Below, one piece after another: positions 22,533 to 30,118 of a stretch of DNA of 34,315 nt. This DNA comes from Nocardia takedensis NBRC 100417 (GTDB lineage Bacteria; Actinomycetota; Actinomycetes; Mycobacteriales; Mycobacteriaceae). Location: positions 1 to 34,315 of the forward strand of contig NZ_BAGG01000100.1 of the NCBI RefSeq assembly GCF_000308695.1, in the 5' to 3' direction. Under the pieces are notes generated by a model. That model was given only the letters and a program-made list of their open reading frames with translations. It did not search any database and was not told the DNA's origin. How positions within the stretch are numbered: position 1 is the first letter of the stretch; each line of letters starts with the position of its first letter. The position numbers and the translations under genes are program-made.

Positions 22533-25500
22533 GTGAGCAGCTCAACTTCCCAGTTCGGCCAGAACCAGTGGCTAGTCGACGAGATGTACCAGAAGTACAA
22601 GCAAGATCCATCCTCGGTCGACGCGAGTTGGCACGAGTTCCTCGCCGACTACACCCCTGACGCGACGGGCGACAACAACCAGACAGCACCGCAGGCGCAG
22701 AACGCCGCCACCACCACGACGGCCGCCCGGGCCGCCACCGCCGTGAAGTCCGCGCCGGCGCAGACGAAGAAGGCCGAGCCCGCCGCCCAGCCGAAGGCCG
22801 GTGCCGCGGCCCAGCCGAAGGCCGCCGCCCCGGCGCCGTCGAAGCCCGCCGCGCCCGCCCCGGCCAAGGCCCCCGCGAAGACCACCGCGCGGACCCCCCA
22901 GACCACTCCCGCGCCGACCTCGAACGCCGCGCCCACCTCGGGCGCCCCCAAGCAGTCCGATGCCGCCTCCGACGAATCGAAGGTGCTGCGCGGGGCGGCC
23001 GCGGCGGTCGCGAAGAACATGTCGGCCTCGCTGACCATTCCGACGGCCACCAGCGTGCGCGCCATCCCGGCCAAGCTGATGATCGACAACCGACTGGTCA
23101 TCAACAACCATCTCGCCCGCACCCGCGGCGGCAAGATCTCCTTCACCCACCTGCTCGGCTTCGCGATCGTGCAGGCGGTCCGCAAGTTCCCGAACATGAA
23201 CCGGCACTTCGCCGAGGTGGACGGCAAGCCGAACGCGGTCACCCCCGCGCACACCAACCTCGGCCTGGCCATCGACCTGCCGGGCAAGGACGGCAACCGT
23301 TCGCTGGTGGTGGCCGCGATCAAGGGCACCGAGGACATGACCTTCGGTCAGTTCCACACCGCCTACGAGGACATCGTGCGCCGCGCCCGCGAGGGCAAGC
23401 TCACCGCCGAGGACTTCTCCGGCGTCACCATCTCGCTGACCAACCCGGGCACCATCGGCACCGTGCACTCGGTGCCGCGCCTGATGAACGGTCAGGGCGC
23501 GATCATCGGCGCGGGCGCGATGGAGTACCCGGCCGAATTCCAGGGCATGGCCGACGAGCGCATCGCCGACCTGGGCGTCGGCAAACTGATGACGCTCACC
23601 TCGACCTACGACCACCGCATCATCCAGGGCGCGGAATCCGGTGACTTCCTGCGCACCATCCACACCCTGCTGATCTCCGACGAGTTCTACGACGAGATCT
23701 TCCACGGCCTGGGCGTGCCCTACGAGCCGGTGCGCTGGCGCAAGGACATCCGCGAGCGCGGCGTCGACAAGAGCGCGCGCGTGCTCGAGATGATCGCCGC
23801 CTACCGCAACCGCGGTCACCTGATGGCCGACACCGATCCGCTGCGCCTGGTCAAGGACAAGTTCCGCAGCCACCCCGATCTCGACGTCACCCAGCACGGG
23901 CTGACCCTGTGGGATCTGGACCGCGAGTTCAACGTCGGCGGCTTCCACGGCCAGGAGCGCATGAAGCTGCGCGACGTGCTGTCGATCCTGCGCGACGCCT
24001 ACTGCCGCCACGTCGGTGTGGAGTACACCCACATCCTCGAGACCGAGCAGTTGGAGTGGATCCAGGAGCGCACCGAGCAGAAGCACGCGAAACCGACGGT
24101 CGCCCAGCAGAAGTACATCCTGAACCGGCTCAACGCGGCCGAGGCGTTCGAGACCTTCCTGCAGACCAAGTACGTCGGCCAGAAGCGGTTCTCCCTCGAA
24201 GGCGCCGAAGCCGTCATCCCGATGATGGACGCGGTCATCGACCAGTGCGCCGAGCACTCCCTCGACGAGGTCGTCATCGGTATGCCGCACCGCGGCAGGC
24301 TCAACGTGCTGGCCAATATCGTCGGCAAGCCGTACTCGAAGATCTTCACCGAGTTCGAGGGCAACATGAACCCGGCGGCCACCCACGGCTCCGGCGACGT
24401 GAAGTACCACCTCGGCGCGCGCGGCACCTACTTGCAGATGTTCGGCGACAACGAGATCGAGGTCTCGCTGACCGCCAACCCCTCGCACCTGGAAGCGGTC
24501 GACCCGGTACTCGAGGGTCTGGTGCGCGCCAAGCAGGACCTGCTGGACAAGGGCGACGGCCCCGAGGGCTTCTCGGTCATGCCGCTGATGCTGCACGGTG
24601 ACGCCGCGTTCGCGGGTCAGGGCGTGGTCGCCGAGACGCTGAACCTGTCGGGTCTGCGCGGCTACCGCGTGGGCGGCACCATCCACATCGTGGTGAACAA
24701 CCAGATCGGTTTCACCACCGCGCCGGAGAACAGCCGCTCCACCGAGTACTCCACCGATATCGCGAAGTTCATCGGCGCGCCGATCTTCCACGTCAACGGC
24801 GACGATCCCGAAGCCTGCGACTGGGTGGCGCGTCTGGCGGTCGATTTCCGGCAGAAGTTCCGCAAGGACGTCGTGATCGACATGGTCTGCTACCGGCGTC
24901 GCGGCCACAACGAGGGCGACGACCCGTCGATGACCCAACCGTCGATGTACGACGTCATCGACACCAAGCGTTCGGTGCGCAAGGCCTACACCGAGAGCCT
25001 GATCGGCCGCGGCGACATCTCGCTCAAGGAGGCCGAGGACGCGCTGCGCGACTACCAGGGCCAGCTGGAGCGGGTGTTCAACGAGGTCCGCGAACTGGAG
25101 AAGTACACGCCGGAGCCCTCGGAGTCGGTCGAGGACGACCAGCAGGTGCCCACCACCGTGCAGACCGCGGTGGACAAGGCCGTGCTGCAACGCATCGGCG
25201 ACGCCTTCCTGAACGTGCCGGACGGCTTCAACGTGCATCCGCGCGTCAAGCCGGTGCTGGAGAAGCGCCGCGAGATGGCCTACGAGGGCAAGGTCGACTG
25301 GGCCTTCGCCGAACTGCTGGCCTTCGGCACGCTCATCGACGAGGGTCTCGCGGTGCGCCTGACCGGTCAGGATTCGCGGCGCGGCACCTTCACCCAGCGC
25401 CACTCGGTGATCATCGACCGCAAGACGGCCGAGGAGTACACGCCGCTGCACAACATCGGCAGCGCCAACCCGGGCTGGTTCGCCGTGCACGACTCGGCGC

Positions 25501-26345
25501 TGAGCGAATTCGCGGCCGTCGGCTTCGAATACGGTTACTCGCTGGGCAATCCGGACGCGCTGGTGCTGTGGGAGGCGCAGTTCGGCGACTTCGTCAACGG
25601 CGCGCAGTCCATCATCGACGAGTTCATCTCCTCCGGTGAGGCCAAGTGGGGTCAGCTCTCCGATGTCGTGCTGCTGCTGCCGCACGGTCACGAGGGCCAG
25701 GGGCCCGACCACACCTCCGGTCGCATCGAACGCTTCCTGCAACTGTGCGCGGAGGGTTCGATGACGGTCGCGGTGCCCTCGACCCCGGCGAACTACTTCC
25801 ACCTGCTGCGCCGCCACGCCCTCGACGGCATCCGCCGTCCGCTGATCGTCTTCACCCCGAAGTCGATGCTGCGCAACAAGGCCGTGGTCTCGGATCTGAA
25901 GGACTTCACCGAGTCCAAGTTCCGTTCGGTCTTCGACGAACCCGCCTACGAGGCGGGTGTCGGTGATCGCGGCAAGGTCAAGCGGATCCTGATGACCAGC
26001 GGCAAACTCTACTACGAGCTCGCGGCGGAGAAGGTCAAGCAGAAGCGCGAGGACATCGCGATCGTGCGCGTCGAGCAGCTGTACCCGATGCCGATCCGTC
26101 GCCTCAACGAGGCGCTGGCGGGCTACCCGAACGCCGCGGAGATCGCCTGGGTGCAGGAGGAACCGGCCAACCAGGGCGCGTGGCCGTACTACGGCCTGAA
26201 CCTGCCGGAGTTCCTGCCGAAGCAGCTCGGACCGCTGCGGCGGATCTCGCGGCGCGCCATGTCGGCCCCGTCCTCGGGTTCGTCGAAGGTGCACGCGGTG
26301 GAGCAGGCCGAGATCGTCGAAGAGGCGTTCCGCCCGACCTCCTGA
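22533..26345 (+). CDS. kgd: multifunctional 2-oxoglutarate decarboxylase / dehydrogenase E1-E2 component
   Basis: A 1270-residue actinobacterial Kgd/SucA-type enzyme that takes 2-oxoglutarate into succinyl-CoA or related products in the TCA cycle. Residues 1-45 (FGQNQWLVDEMYQKYKQDP) are the E1 N-terminal arm. Residues 50-148 are a Pro/Ala/Lys linker, and about 150-400 form an E2-type acyltransferase domain with H361 in STYDHRIIQG. No lipoyl domain is present, as is normal for this family. The E1 part has the thiamine-diphosphate region GDAAFAGQG (from D690) and VNNQIGFTT. In relatives, the FHA protein GarA inhibits the enzyme; that is not visible here. GTG 22533 matches family N-termini; ATG 22515 is an alternative. 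The gene ends in a strong terminator. Confidence 0.97.
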   Translation: MSSSTSQFGQNQWLVDEMYQKYKQDPSSVDASWHEFLADYTPDATGDNNQTAPQAQNAATTTTAARAATAVKSAPAQTKKAEPAAQPKAGAAAQPKAAAPAPSKPAAPAPAKAPAKTTARTPQTTPAPTSNAAPTSGAPKQSDAASDESKVLRGAAAAVAKNMSASLTIPTATSVRAIPAKLMIDNRLVINNHLARTRGGKISFTHLLGFAIVQAVRKFPNMNRHFAEVDGKPNAVTPAHTNLGLAIDLPGKDGNRSLVVAAIKGTEDMTFGQFHTAYEDIVRRAREGKLTAEDFSGVTISLTNPGTIGTVHSVPRLMNGQGAIIGAGAMEYPAEFQGMADERIADLGVGKLMTLTSTYDHRIIQGAESGDFLRTIHTLLISDEFYDEIFHGLGVPYEPVRWRKDIRERGVDKSARVLEMIAAYRNRGHLMADTDPLRLVKDKFRSHPDLDVTQHGLTLWDLDREFNVGGFHGQERMKLRDVLSILRDAYCRHVGVEYTHILETEQLEWIQERTEQKHAKPTVAQQKYILNRLNAAEAFETFLQTKYVGQKRFSLEGAEAVIPMMDAVIDQCAEHSLDEVVIGMPHRGRLNVLANIVGKPYSKIFTEFEGNMNPAATHGSGDVKYHLGARGTYLQMFGDNEIEVSLTANPSHLEAVDPVLEGLVRAKQDLLDKGDGPEGFSVMPLMLHGDAAFAGQGVVAETLNLSGLRGYRVGGTIHIVVNNQIGFTTAPENSRSTEYSTDIAKFIGAPIFHVNGDDPEACDWVARLAVDFRQKFRKDVVIDMVCYRRRGHNEGDDPSMTQPSMYDVIDTKRSVRKAYTESLIGRGDISLKEAEDALRDYQGQLERVFNEVRELEKYTPEPSESVEDDQQVPTTVQTAVDKAVLQRIGDAFLNVPDGFNVHPRVKPVLEKRREMAYEGKVDWAFAELLAFGTLIDEGLAVRLTGQDSRRGTFTQRHSVIIDRKTAEEYTPLHNIGSANPGWFAVHDSALSEFAAVGFEYGYSLGNPDALVLWEAQFGDFVNGAQSIIDEFISSGEAKWGQLSDVVLLLPHGHEGQGPDHTSGRIERFLQLCAEGSMTVAVPSTPANYFHLLRRHALDGIRRPLIVFTPKSMLRNKAVVSDLKDFTESKFRSVFDEPAYEAGVGDRGKVKRILMTSGKLYYELAAEKVKQKREDIAIVRVEQLYPMPIRRLNEALAGYPNAAEIAWVQEEPANQGAWPYYGLNLPEFLPKQLGPLRRISRRAMSAPSSGSSKVHAVEQAEIVEEAFRPTS

Positions 26346-26358
26346 TCGCTCGGACCCG

Positions 26359-26407
26359 AACGCCGGGCCGGAAAACACTCCCTTACGGGAGTTTCCGGCC
26401 CGGCGTT
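26359..26407 (+). terminator. strong intrinsic terminator after kgd
   Basis: A perfect 16-bp stem (AACGCCGGGCCGGAAA, 26359-26374, with TTTCCGGCCCGGCGTT, 26392-26407) continues, after a 3-base bulge, into an inner CTCCC-TTAC-GGGAG stem. It begins 14 bases after the kgd stop. TTT lies at the 3' foot. It is the strongest hairpin in the window. Confidence 0.9.
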
Positions 26408-26505
26408 TCCCATGCGACCGTCCGGTTTCCCCGGGGTGGCATAGGGTATGGCGTGTTCGGCGCGGGACCACCCGCGCCGCGAACCGCGTCGAGGAGATGG
26501 TGCAC

Positions 26506-27042
26506 GTGACGGTTCCGGAACAGCACGCGGGACTCGCGCTGGTCAACCTCGGACTCGGCTGGGACCCCGAGGCCCGGCGCTTCCTCGGCGGCAAGAAGGA
26601 CATCGACCTCAACGCCGCCGCCCTGCTGTTCGCCGGAAACGTCCTGGTGGACACCGTCTATCACGAACAACTGCTGTCCCAGTGCGGCGCGGTGCGACTG
26701 CTCGGCGACAGCGTCACCGGGGAAGGCGACGGCGATGACGAGGTCATCACCGTCGACCTGACCAGACTCGCCGACGGCGTCACCACCGTCATCTTCTTGG
26801 TCACCTCCTACAGCGGACAGTCCTTCGAGCAGATCGGCAACGCCTTCTGCCGCGTCCTGGACGGTATGACCGGCGTCGAGATCAGCCGCTACCACCTCGA
26901 CAACGGCCCGGACCGCACCGGATTCGTCGTCGGCAAACTGGTGGGCACGCCCACGGGATGGGGATTCCAGCCGCTCGGCGTCGCCATCGAGGCCAACCAT
27001 CCGGCCGAGGCGATCAGCCAACTCGGACCGTACCTGTACTGA
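26506..27042 (+). CDS. TerD-domain stress protein
   Basis: A 178-residue protein with one TerD domain. Hallmarks are LGLGWDP, the calcium-binding KKDIDLNAAALLF (usually DFDLDASAFLL), GEGDGDDEVITVDLTRL, FLVTSYSGQSFEQIGNAFCRVLD and EISRYHLD. TerD proteins are cytosolic, bind Ca2+ and associate with the membrane under tellurite, phage or envelope stress, usually in clusters with other ter genes; none are nearby. GTG 26506 is preferred because GAGGAG (26491-26496) lies 9 bases upstream; ATG 26497 would abut that site. It stands alone between the kgd terminator and an epimerase. Confidence 0.85.
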   Translation: MTVPEQHAGLALVNLGLGWDPEARRFLGGKKDIDLNAAALLFAGNVLVDTVYHEQLLSQCGAVRLLGDSVTGEGDGDDEVITVDLTRLADGVTTVIFLVTSYSGQSFEQIGNAFCRVLDGMTGVEISRYHLDNGPDRTGFVVGKLVGTPTGWGFQPLGVAIEANHPAEAISQLGPYLY

Positions 27043-27091
27043 GCGCGGGCGAACTCTGGTCAGTGCACCGCCGGGGTGGCAGGATCGGCGC

Positions 27092-28000
27092 GTGCGAGTG
27101 CTGGTGACCGGAGCGAACGGCTATCTCGGCGGTGCGGTGTGCGCGGCGTTGCGCGGAGCCGGACACGAAGTGACCGGACTCGTGCACCGCGGTCGCGACC
27201 GCGTTCCCGCGGATCTGCCCACGCGGTCGGCCGATCTGCGCGACACCGCCTCGCTCACAACCGCTCTCGACGGCATCGACGCGGTGTGCCATCTCGCCGG
27301 ACTGGCCCGCGCCCGCGACTCGCACGCCGAACCGCTGCGCTATTTCGAGGTGAACACCGGCGGCACACTGTCGTTGCTGCGGGCCATGGACACCGCCCGC
27401 GTGCGCGCCTTGGTGTTCGCCTCCACCGGCGCCATCTACGGCACACCGGAACGTCAACCGATCGACGAGGACACGCCGGACGCGCCGCCGCACCCCTACG
27501 CGCTGAGCAAACAGGCCGCCGAAACCGCCGTCGCCGCCCAAACCGCCACCGGCACACTGTCCGCGACCATCCTGCGCCTGTTCACCGTGGCGGGCGGCGC
27601 GCCCACCGACGACACCGGCCTGATCCCCCGACTGCTCGCCGTCGCCGCGGGCGACCTGCCGCGCCTGCCGATCAACGGCGACGGCTCGGTGGTGCGCGAC
27701 TACCTGCACGTCGAGGACGCCGCCGCGGCCTTCCTCGCCGCCGTCGACCACCTGCCCGCGCCCGGAACCTGCCGCCGCTACAACATCGCGGGCGGCCTCG
27801 GCGCCAGCGTCAACGAACTCGTGGCGGCGACCGCGCGCATCGCGGGCAGGCCCGTCCCCGTCGAACACCGCCGCGCCGTCGCCGAATCACGCCGCCTGGT
27901 GGGCGACAGCGCCCGCGCCGCCGCCGAACTCGGTTGGCGTGCCACACGATCCGACATCACCACCATCCTGCGCGCCGCCTGGGCCGCGCACCACCGCTGA
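27092..28000 (+). CDS. NAD-dependent epimerase/dehydratase (extended SDR, sugar-nucleotide type)
   Basis: A 302-residue extended SDR. It has the NAD(P)-binding GANGYLGG (7-14), DLRD after the third strand, FASTGAIYG with the catalytic Ser/Thr position, and the active-site YALSK (Y and K) motif. The later VRDYLHVEDAAAAFLAAV is typical of UDP-glucose 4-epimerase relatives. The substrate is probably a nucleotide sugar for envelope glycans; which one cannot be told. GTG 27092 has CAGGAT 6 bases upstream, a poor -10 at leaderless spacing, and no ribosome site. It lies 49 bases after the TerD gene. Confidence 0.88.
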   Translation: MRVLVTGANGYLGGAVCAALRGAGHEVTGLVHRGRDRVPADLPTRSADLRDTASLTTALDGIDAVCHLAGLARARDSHAEPLRYFEVNTGGTLSLLRAMDTARVRALVFASTGAIYGTPERQPIDEDTPDAPPHPYALSKQAAETAVAAQTATGTLSATILRLFTVAGGAPTDDTGLIPRLLAVAAGDLPRLPINGDGSVVRDYLHVEDAAAAFLAAVDHLPAPGTCRRYNIAGGLGASVNELVAATARIAGRPVPVEHRRAVAESRRLVGDSARAAAELGWRATRSDITTILRAAWAAHHR

Positions 28001-28431
28001 CCTCGAACGGACCGGTGTCCCCCGAATTCAGGGCATGCGCGGTCCCGGCGTCACCCGATACGTTCGCACCGCCGGATGCCGGATCGATCCCGCTCGATCC
28101 GACCCCGGTCATCGCCCGGATGTGCGTCCGGACGGTGCACGGCGAGGCCGCGCGGGAATTGTGCGCCCGCGCGGTCCCCCGCGCTCCGCTGCCCGGCGAG
28201 CAGGCGACGGCGTGTCACGACGCGCGGAATCCGCCGAACCTGCCACCCCGGACCCCTTGGACCGGTTAAGGTTTCACCACTTGTGTCATGGACCGGGGCG
28301 CGATCGACGCGGCGCCGGGATTCAGCGGCGGGGAACAGGTTCGAGCGCGGAGACGACCGGAACACGGTCCGGTTCCGAGGAGCCCCGTCATTCGGCGTCA
28401 GCCGTCAACCCGTCGCTCGAAAGGATCCGTC
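28001..28431. other. 431-base region without a confident gene
   Basis: This region lies between the epimerase and the XRE regulator. The only coding-like content is a short frame at 28015-28269. TTAAGGTTT near 28266 could hold a -10 box (TAAGGT). No inverted repeats of note were seen. AAAGGA (28420-28425), 6 bases before GTG 28432, is the ribosome site of the next gene. Confidence 0.5.
28015..28269 (+). CDS. possible small protein of unknown function
   Basis: An 84-residue frame from GTG 28015 to TAA, with strongly GC-rich third positions similar to neighbouring real genes. The product is Pro/Ala rich with four Cys and no recognisable domain. No ribosome site was seen. It may be chance, since long open frames are common at this base composition. 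Confidence 0.22.
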   Translation: MSPEFRACAVPASPDTFAPPDAGSIPLDPTPVIARMCVRTVHGEAARELCARAVPRAPLPGEQATACHDARNPPNLPPRTPWTG

Positions 28432-29313
28432 GTGTCCCCGACCGGTTCGACCCTTCCCCGCCGCGTACTCGGCCGGCGGATGCGCACCCTGCGCGAACAA
28501 TCCGGCCTCACCGCCGACGACGCCCGCGCGGCCATCGGCGTCGGCCGACAGACGTTGTGGCGCATGGAAACCGGGCAACCGGTCCGCCTCAACCCCCTCT
28601 ACATCGAACGACTCTGCCGGATCTACGGCGCCTCCGAGCAGGTCACCGACCTGATGCTCGGCCTCAGCGCCGAAACCCGCGACACCGGGTGGTGGCACAC
28701 CGCCGACGACACCATCCCCCAGCAGGTCAGCCTGTTCGTCGGCCTGGAAGACGGCGCGCGCCGACTGACCTCCTACCAGTCGACGCTGATACCCGGCATC
28801 CTGCAGACCGAGCGATACCGCCGCGCCCTGATCTGGGTCGGCTTCCCGACCATGCCCGGCGCGGAAGTCGAACGGCGCGTCGAATGGTTCACCGAGCGCG
28901 CGGCCCGCCTGCACCGCGCGACGAGCGACCTCACCGTCACCGCCGTCCTCGACGAAGCCGCGCTGCGGCGCGCCATCGGCGGACCCGCCGTCATGGCCGA
29001 CCAACTCCACCACCTCGCCGACCTCGGGACCAGGGACGACGTCTCCGTACGCGTCGTCCCGTTCGAAGCCCGCGCCTACGCGGGCCTGCGCGCGGGCCCC
29101 TTCGTCATCCTCGACTTCCCCCGCCACCCCAACCCCCGCCTGACCGAGCCCCCGATCGTCTACGTCCAAGGTCTGACCGGCGACCTCTACCTCGAGAAAC
29201 CCGACGACGTCGCCCGCTACCGCCAGATCTACACCGCCATCGAAAACTCCGCACTCGACGAACCCCGCACTCGCGCCCTACTCCACCGCATCGCCGGCGG
29301 ATACACCCCCTGA
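28432..29313 (+). CDS. XRE-family regulator with DUF5753 effector domain
   Basis: A 293-residue protein. The N-terminal helix-turn-helix (about 10-75: LGRRMRTLREQSGLTADDAR, IGVGRQTLWRMETGQ) is followed by a DUF5753 domain (YQSTLIPGILQTERYRRAL; the RADLT-like SDLTVTAVLDEAALRR; FVILDFP; YLEKPDDVARYRQIYTAIENSAL). Such proteins abound in Streptomyces and Nocardia, where most sit beside a DUF397 gene with which they form a regulator pair. No DUF397 gene follows here, because the next gene converges. GTG 28432 was chosen for the AAAGGA site; the frame is open further upstream without similarity. Confidence 0.9.
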   Translation: MSPTGSTLPRRVLGRRMRTLREQSGLTADDARAAIGVGRQTLWRMETGQPVRLNPLYIERLCRIYGASEQVTDLMLGLSAETRDTGWWHTADDTIPQQVSLFVGLEDGARRLTSYQSTLIPGILQTERYRRALIWVGFPTMPGAEVERRVEWFTERAARLHRATSDLTVTAVLDEAALRRAIGGPAVMADQLHHLADLGTRDDVSVRVVPFEARAYAGLRAGPFVILDFPRHPNPRLTEPPIVYVQGLTGDLYLEKPDDVARYRQIYTAIENSALDEPRTRALLHRIAGGYTP

Positions 29314-29401
29314 CCCCACCCACGCGCGGCCGATTTCGGGGGGTGGTTCGAGCGGGCTCGGGAGAGGGTGCGGGAGGATCGGGCCGATGCCTGGTAGTCG
29401 G

Positions 29402-30049
29402 TCATCCGATCGGGGCGTCGGCCACCTGTAGGGCTTCGGCGAGGGCGGGGTCGAGTGTGCAGGCCAGTGCGACGAGGGATGCCACGAGCAGGTCGACGAG
29501 TTCTTCGCGGGTGATGGGTTCCTCGCGCAGCCAGGTCAGGGTGGCTTCCTCGACGAAGGCGACCCATCCGCGCATTCCCAGGCGCAGTCGGGGGCGGCGT
29601 CGTGGGTCCGGTGCGATGGGGGCTTCGGCGAGGATGATGCCGATGATGGCGTCGCGGGTCTGGTCGACCAGGGGGACGAGGTCGGGGCTGACGCTGGTGG
29701 GTCCGCGCAGCAGGGCCAGGTACGAGGTGCGGTTCTCGGCGACGTAGTCGACGTAGCGGCCGATGGAGTCGCGCAGCATGTCGTGGATGCCGAGGGCGCG
29801 GTCGGGGGTGACGCGGTCGAGCAGTTCGGCGTTGGCGTGTCCGACGACGGCGAGTTGGAAGTCCTGCTTGGTGGGGAAGTAGTGGAACAGCAGGCCGCGC
29901 GAGATGCCCGCCGCTTCGGCGATCTCGGTGATGGAGATGTCCTCGATGGCGCGTTCGCCGAGCATCTTGACCCCGAGGGTGATCAGTTGCCGTCGGCGTT
30001 CGTCGGGACTGAGCCGTACCCGTTTGGTGTCTTGCGAACCTCTGGCCAC
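29402..30049 (-). CDS. TetR-family repressor, probable regulator of the monooxygenase operon
   Basis: A 215-residue TetR protein. Its DNA-binding domain is near residues 15-62 (DERRRQLITLGVKMLGER, DISITEIAEAAGISRGLLFHYFPTKQDF), with a helical ligand domain after it. It is divergent from the Baeyer-Villiger monooxygenase with 69 bases between starts, an arrangement in which TetR proteins usually repress both genes and respond to the operon's substrate. The GTG start at 30049 is 6 bases from TAGGAT on the minus strand, so the message is probably leaderless. It converges with the XRE gene, with 88 bases between; a CCACCC/GGGTGG pair there is too weak to call. Confidence 0.9.
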   Translation of the reverse strand: MARGSQDTKRVRLSPDERRRQLITLGVKMLGERAIEDISITEIAEAAGISRGLLFHYFPTKQDFQLAVVGHANAELLDRVTPDRALGIHDMLRDSIGRYVDYVAENRTSYLALLRGPTSVSPDLVPLVDQTRDAIIGIILAEAPIAPDPRRRPRLRLGMRGWVAFVEEATLTWLREEPITREELVDLLVASLVALACTLDPALAEALQVADAPIG

Positions 30050-30055
30050 CGGTCC

Positions 30056-30118
30056 ATCCTACTGAACGTTGCTCAACAACTGTTGACTGCCGCTCAATAG
30101 AACCGTACTCTCGGTTAC
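30056..30118. promoter_or_regulatory. divergent promoters with shared TetR-type operator
   Basis: Plus strand: TTGACT (30083-30088), a 17-base spacer and TACTCT (30106-30111), 7 bases before ATG 30119. Minus strand: TAGGAT (30061-30056), 6 bases before GTG 30049. Between them is a perfect palindrome, TCAACA-AC-TGTTGA (30073-30086), overlapping the plus -35 and lying over the minus -35 region. A further TTGA-N7-TCAA pair (30083-30097) extends to the right. Confidence 0.7.

Noticed and set aside
22572..26654. A 1360-residue minus-strand open frame
   Set aside because: It is antisense to kgd, whose family identity is certain, and has no recognisable domain; it is an artefact of base composition.
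28288..28431. N-terminal extension of the XRE regulator by 48 residues
   Set aside because: It has no similarity to the family, and GTG 28432 has a good ribosome site.
29314..29346. CCACCC / GGGTGG pair between convergent genes as a terminator
   Set aside because: Only 6 bp with a 19-base loop and no T-tract; too weak to claim.
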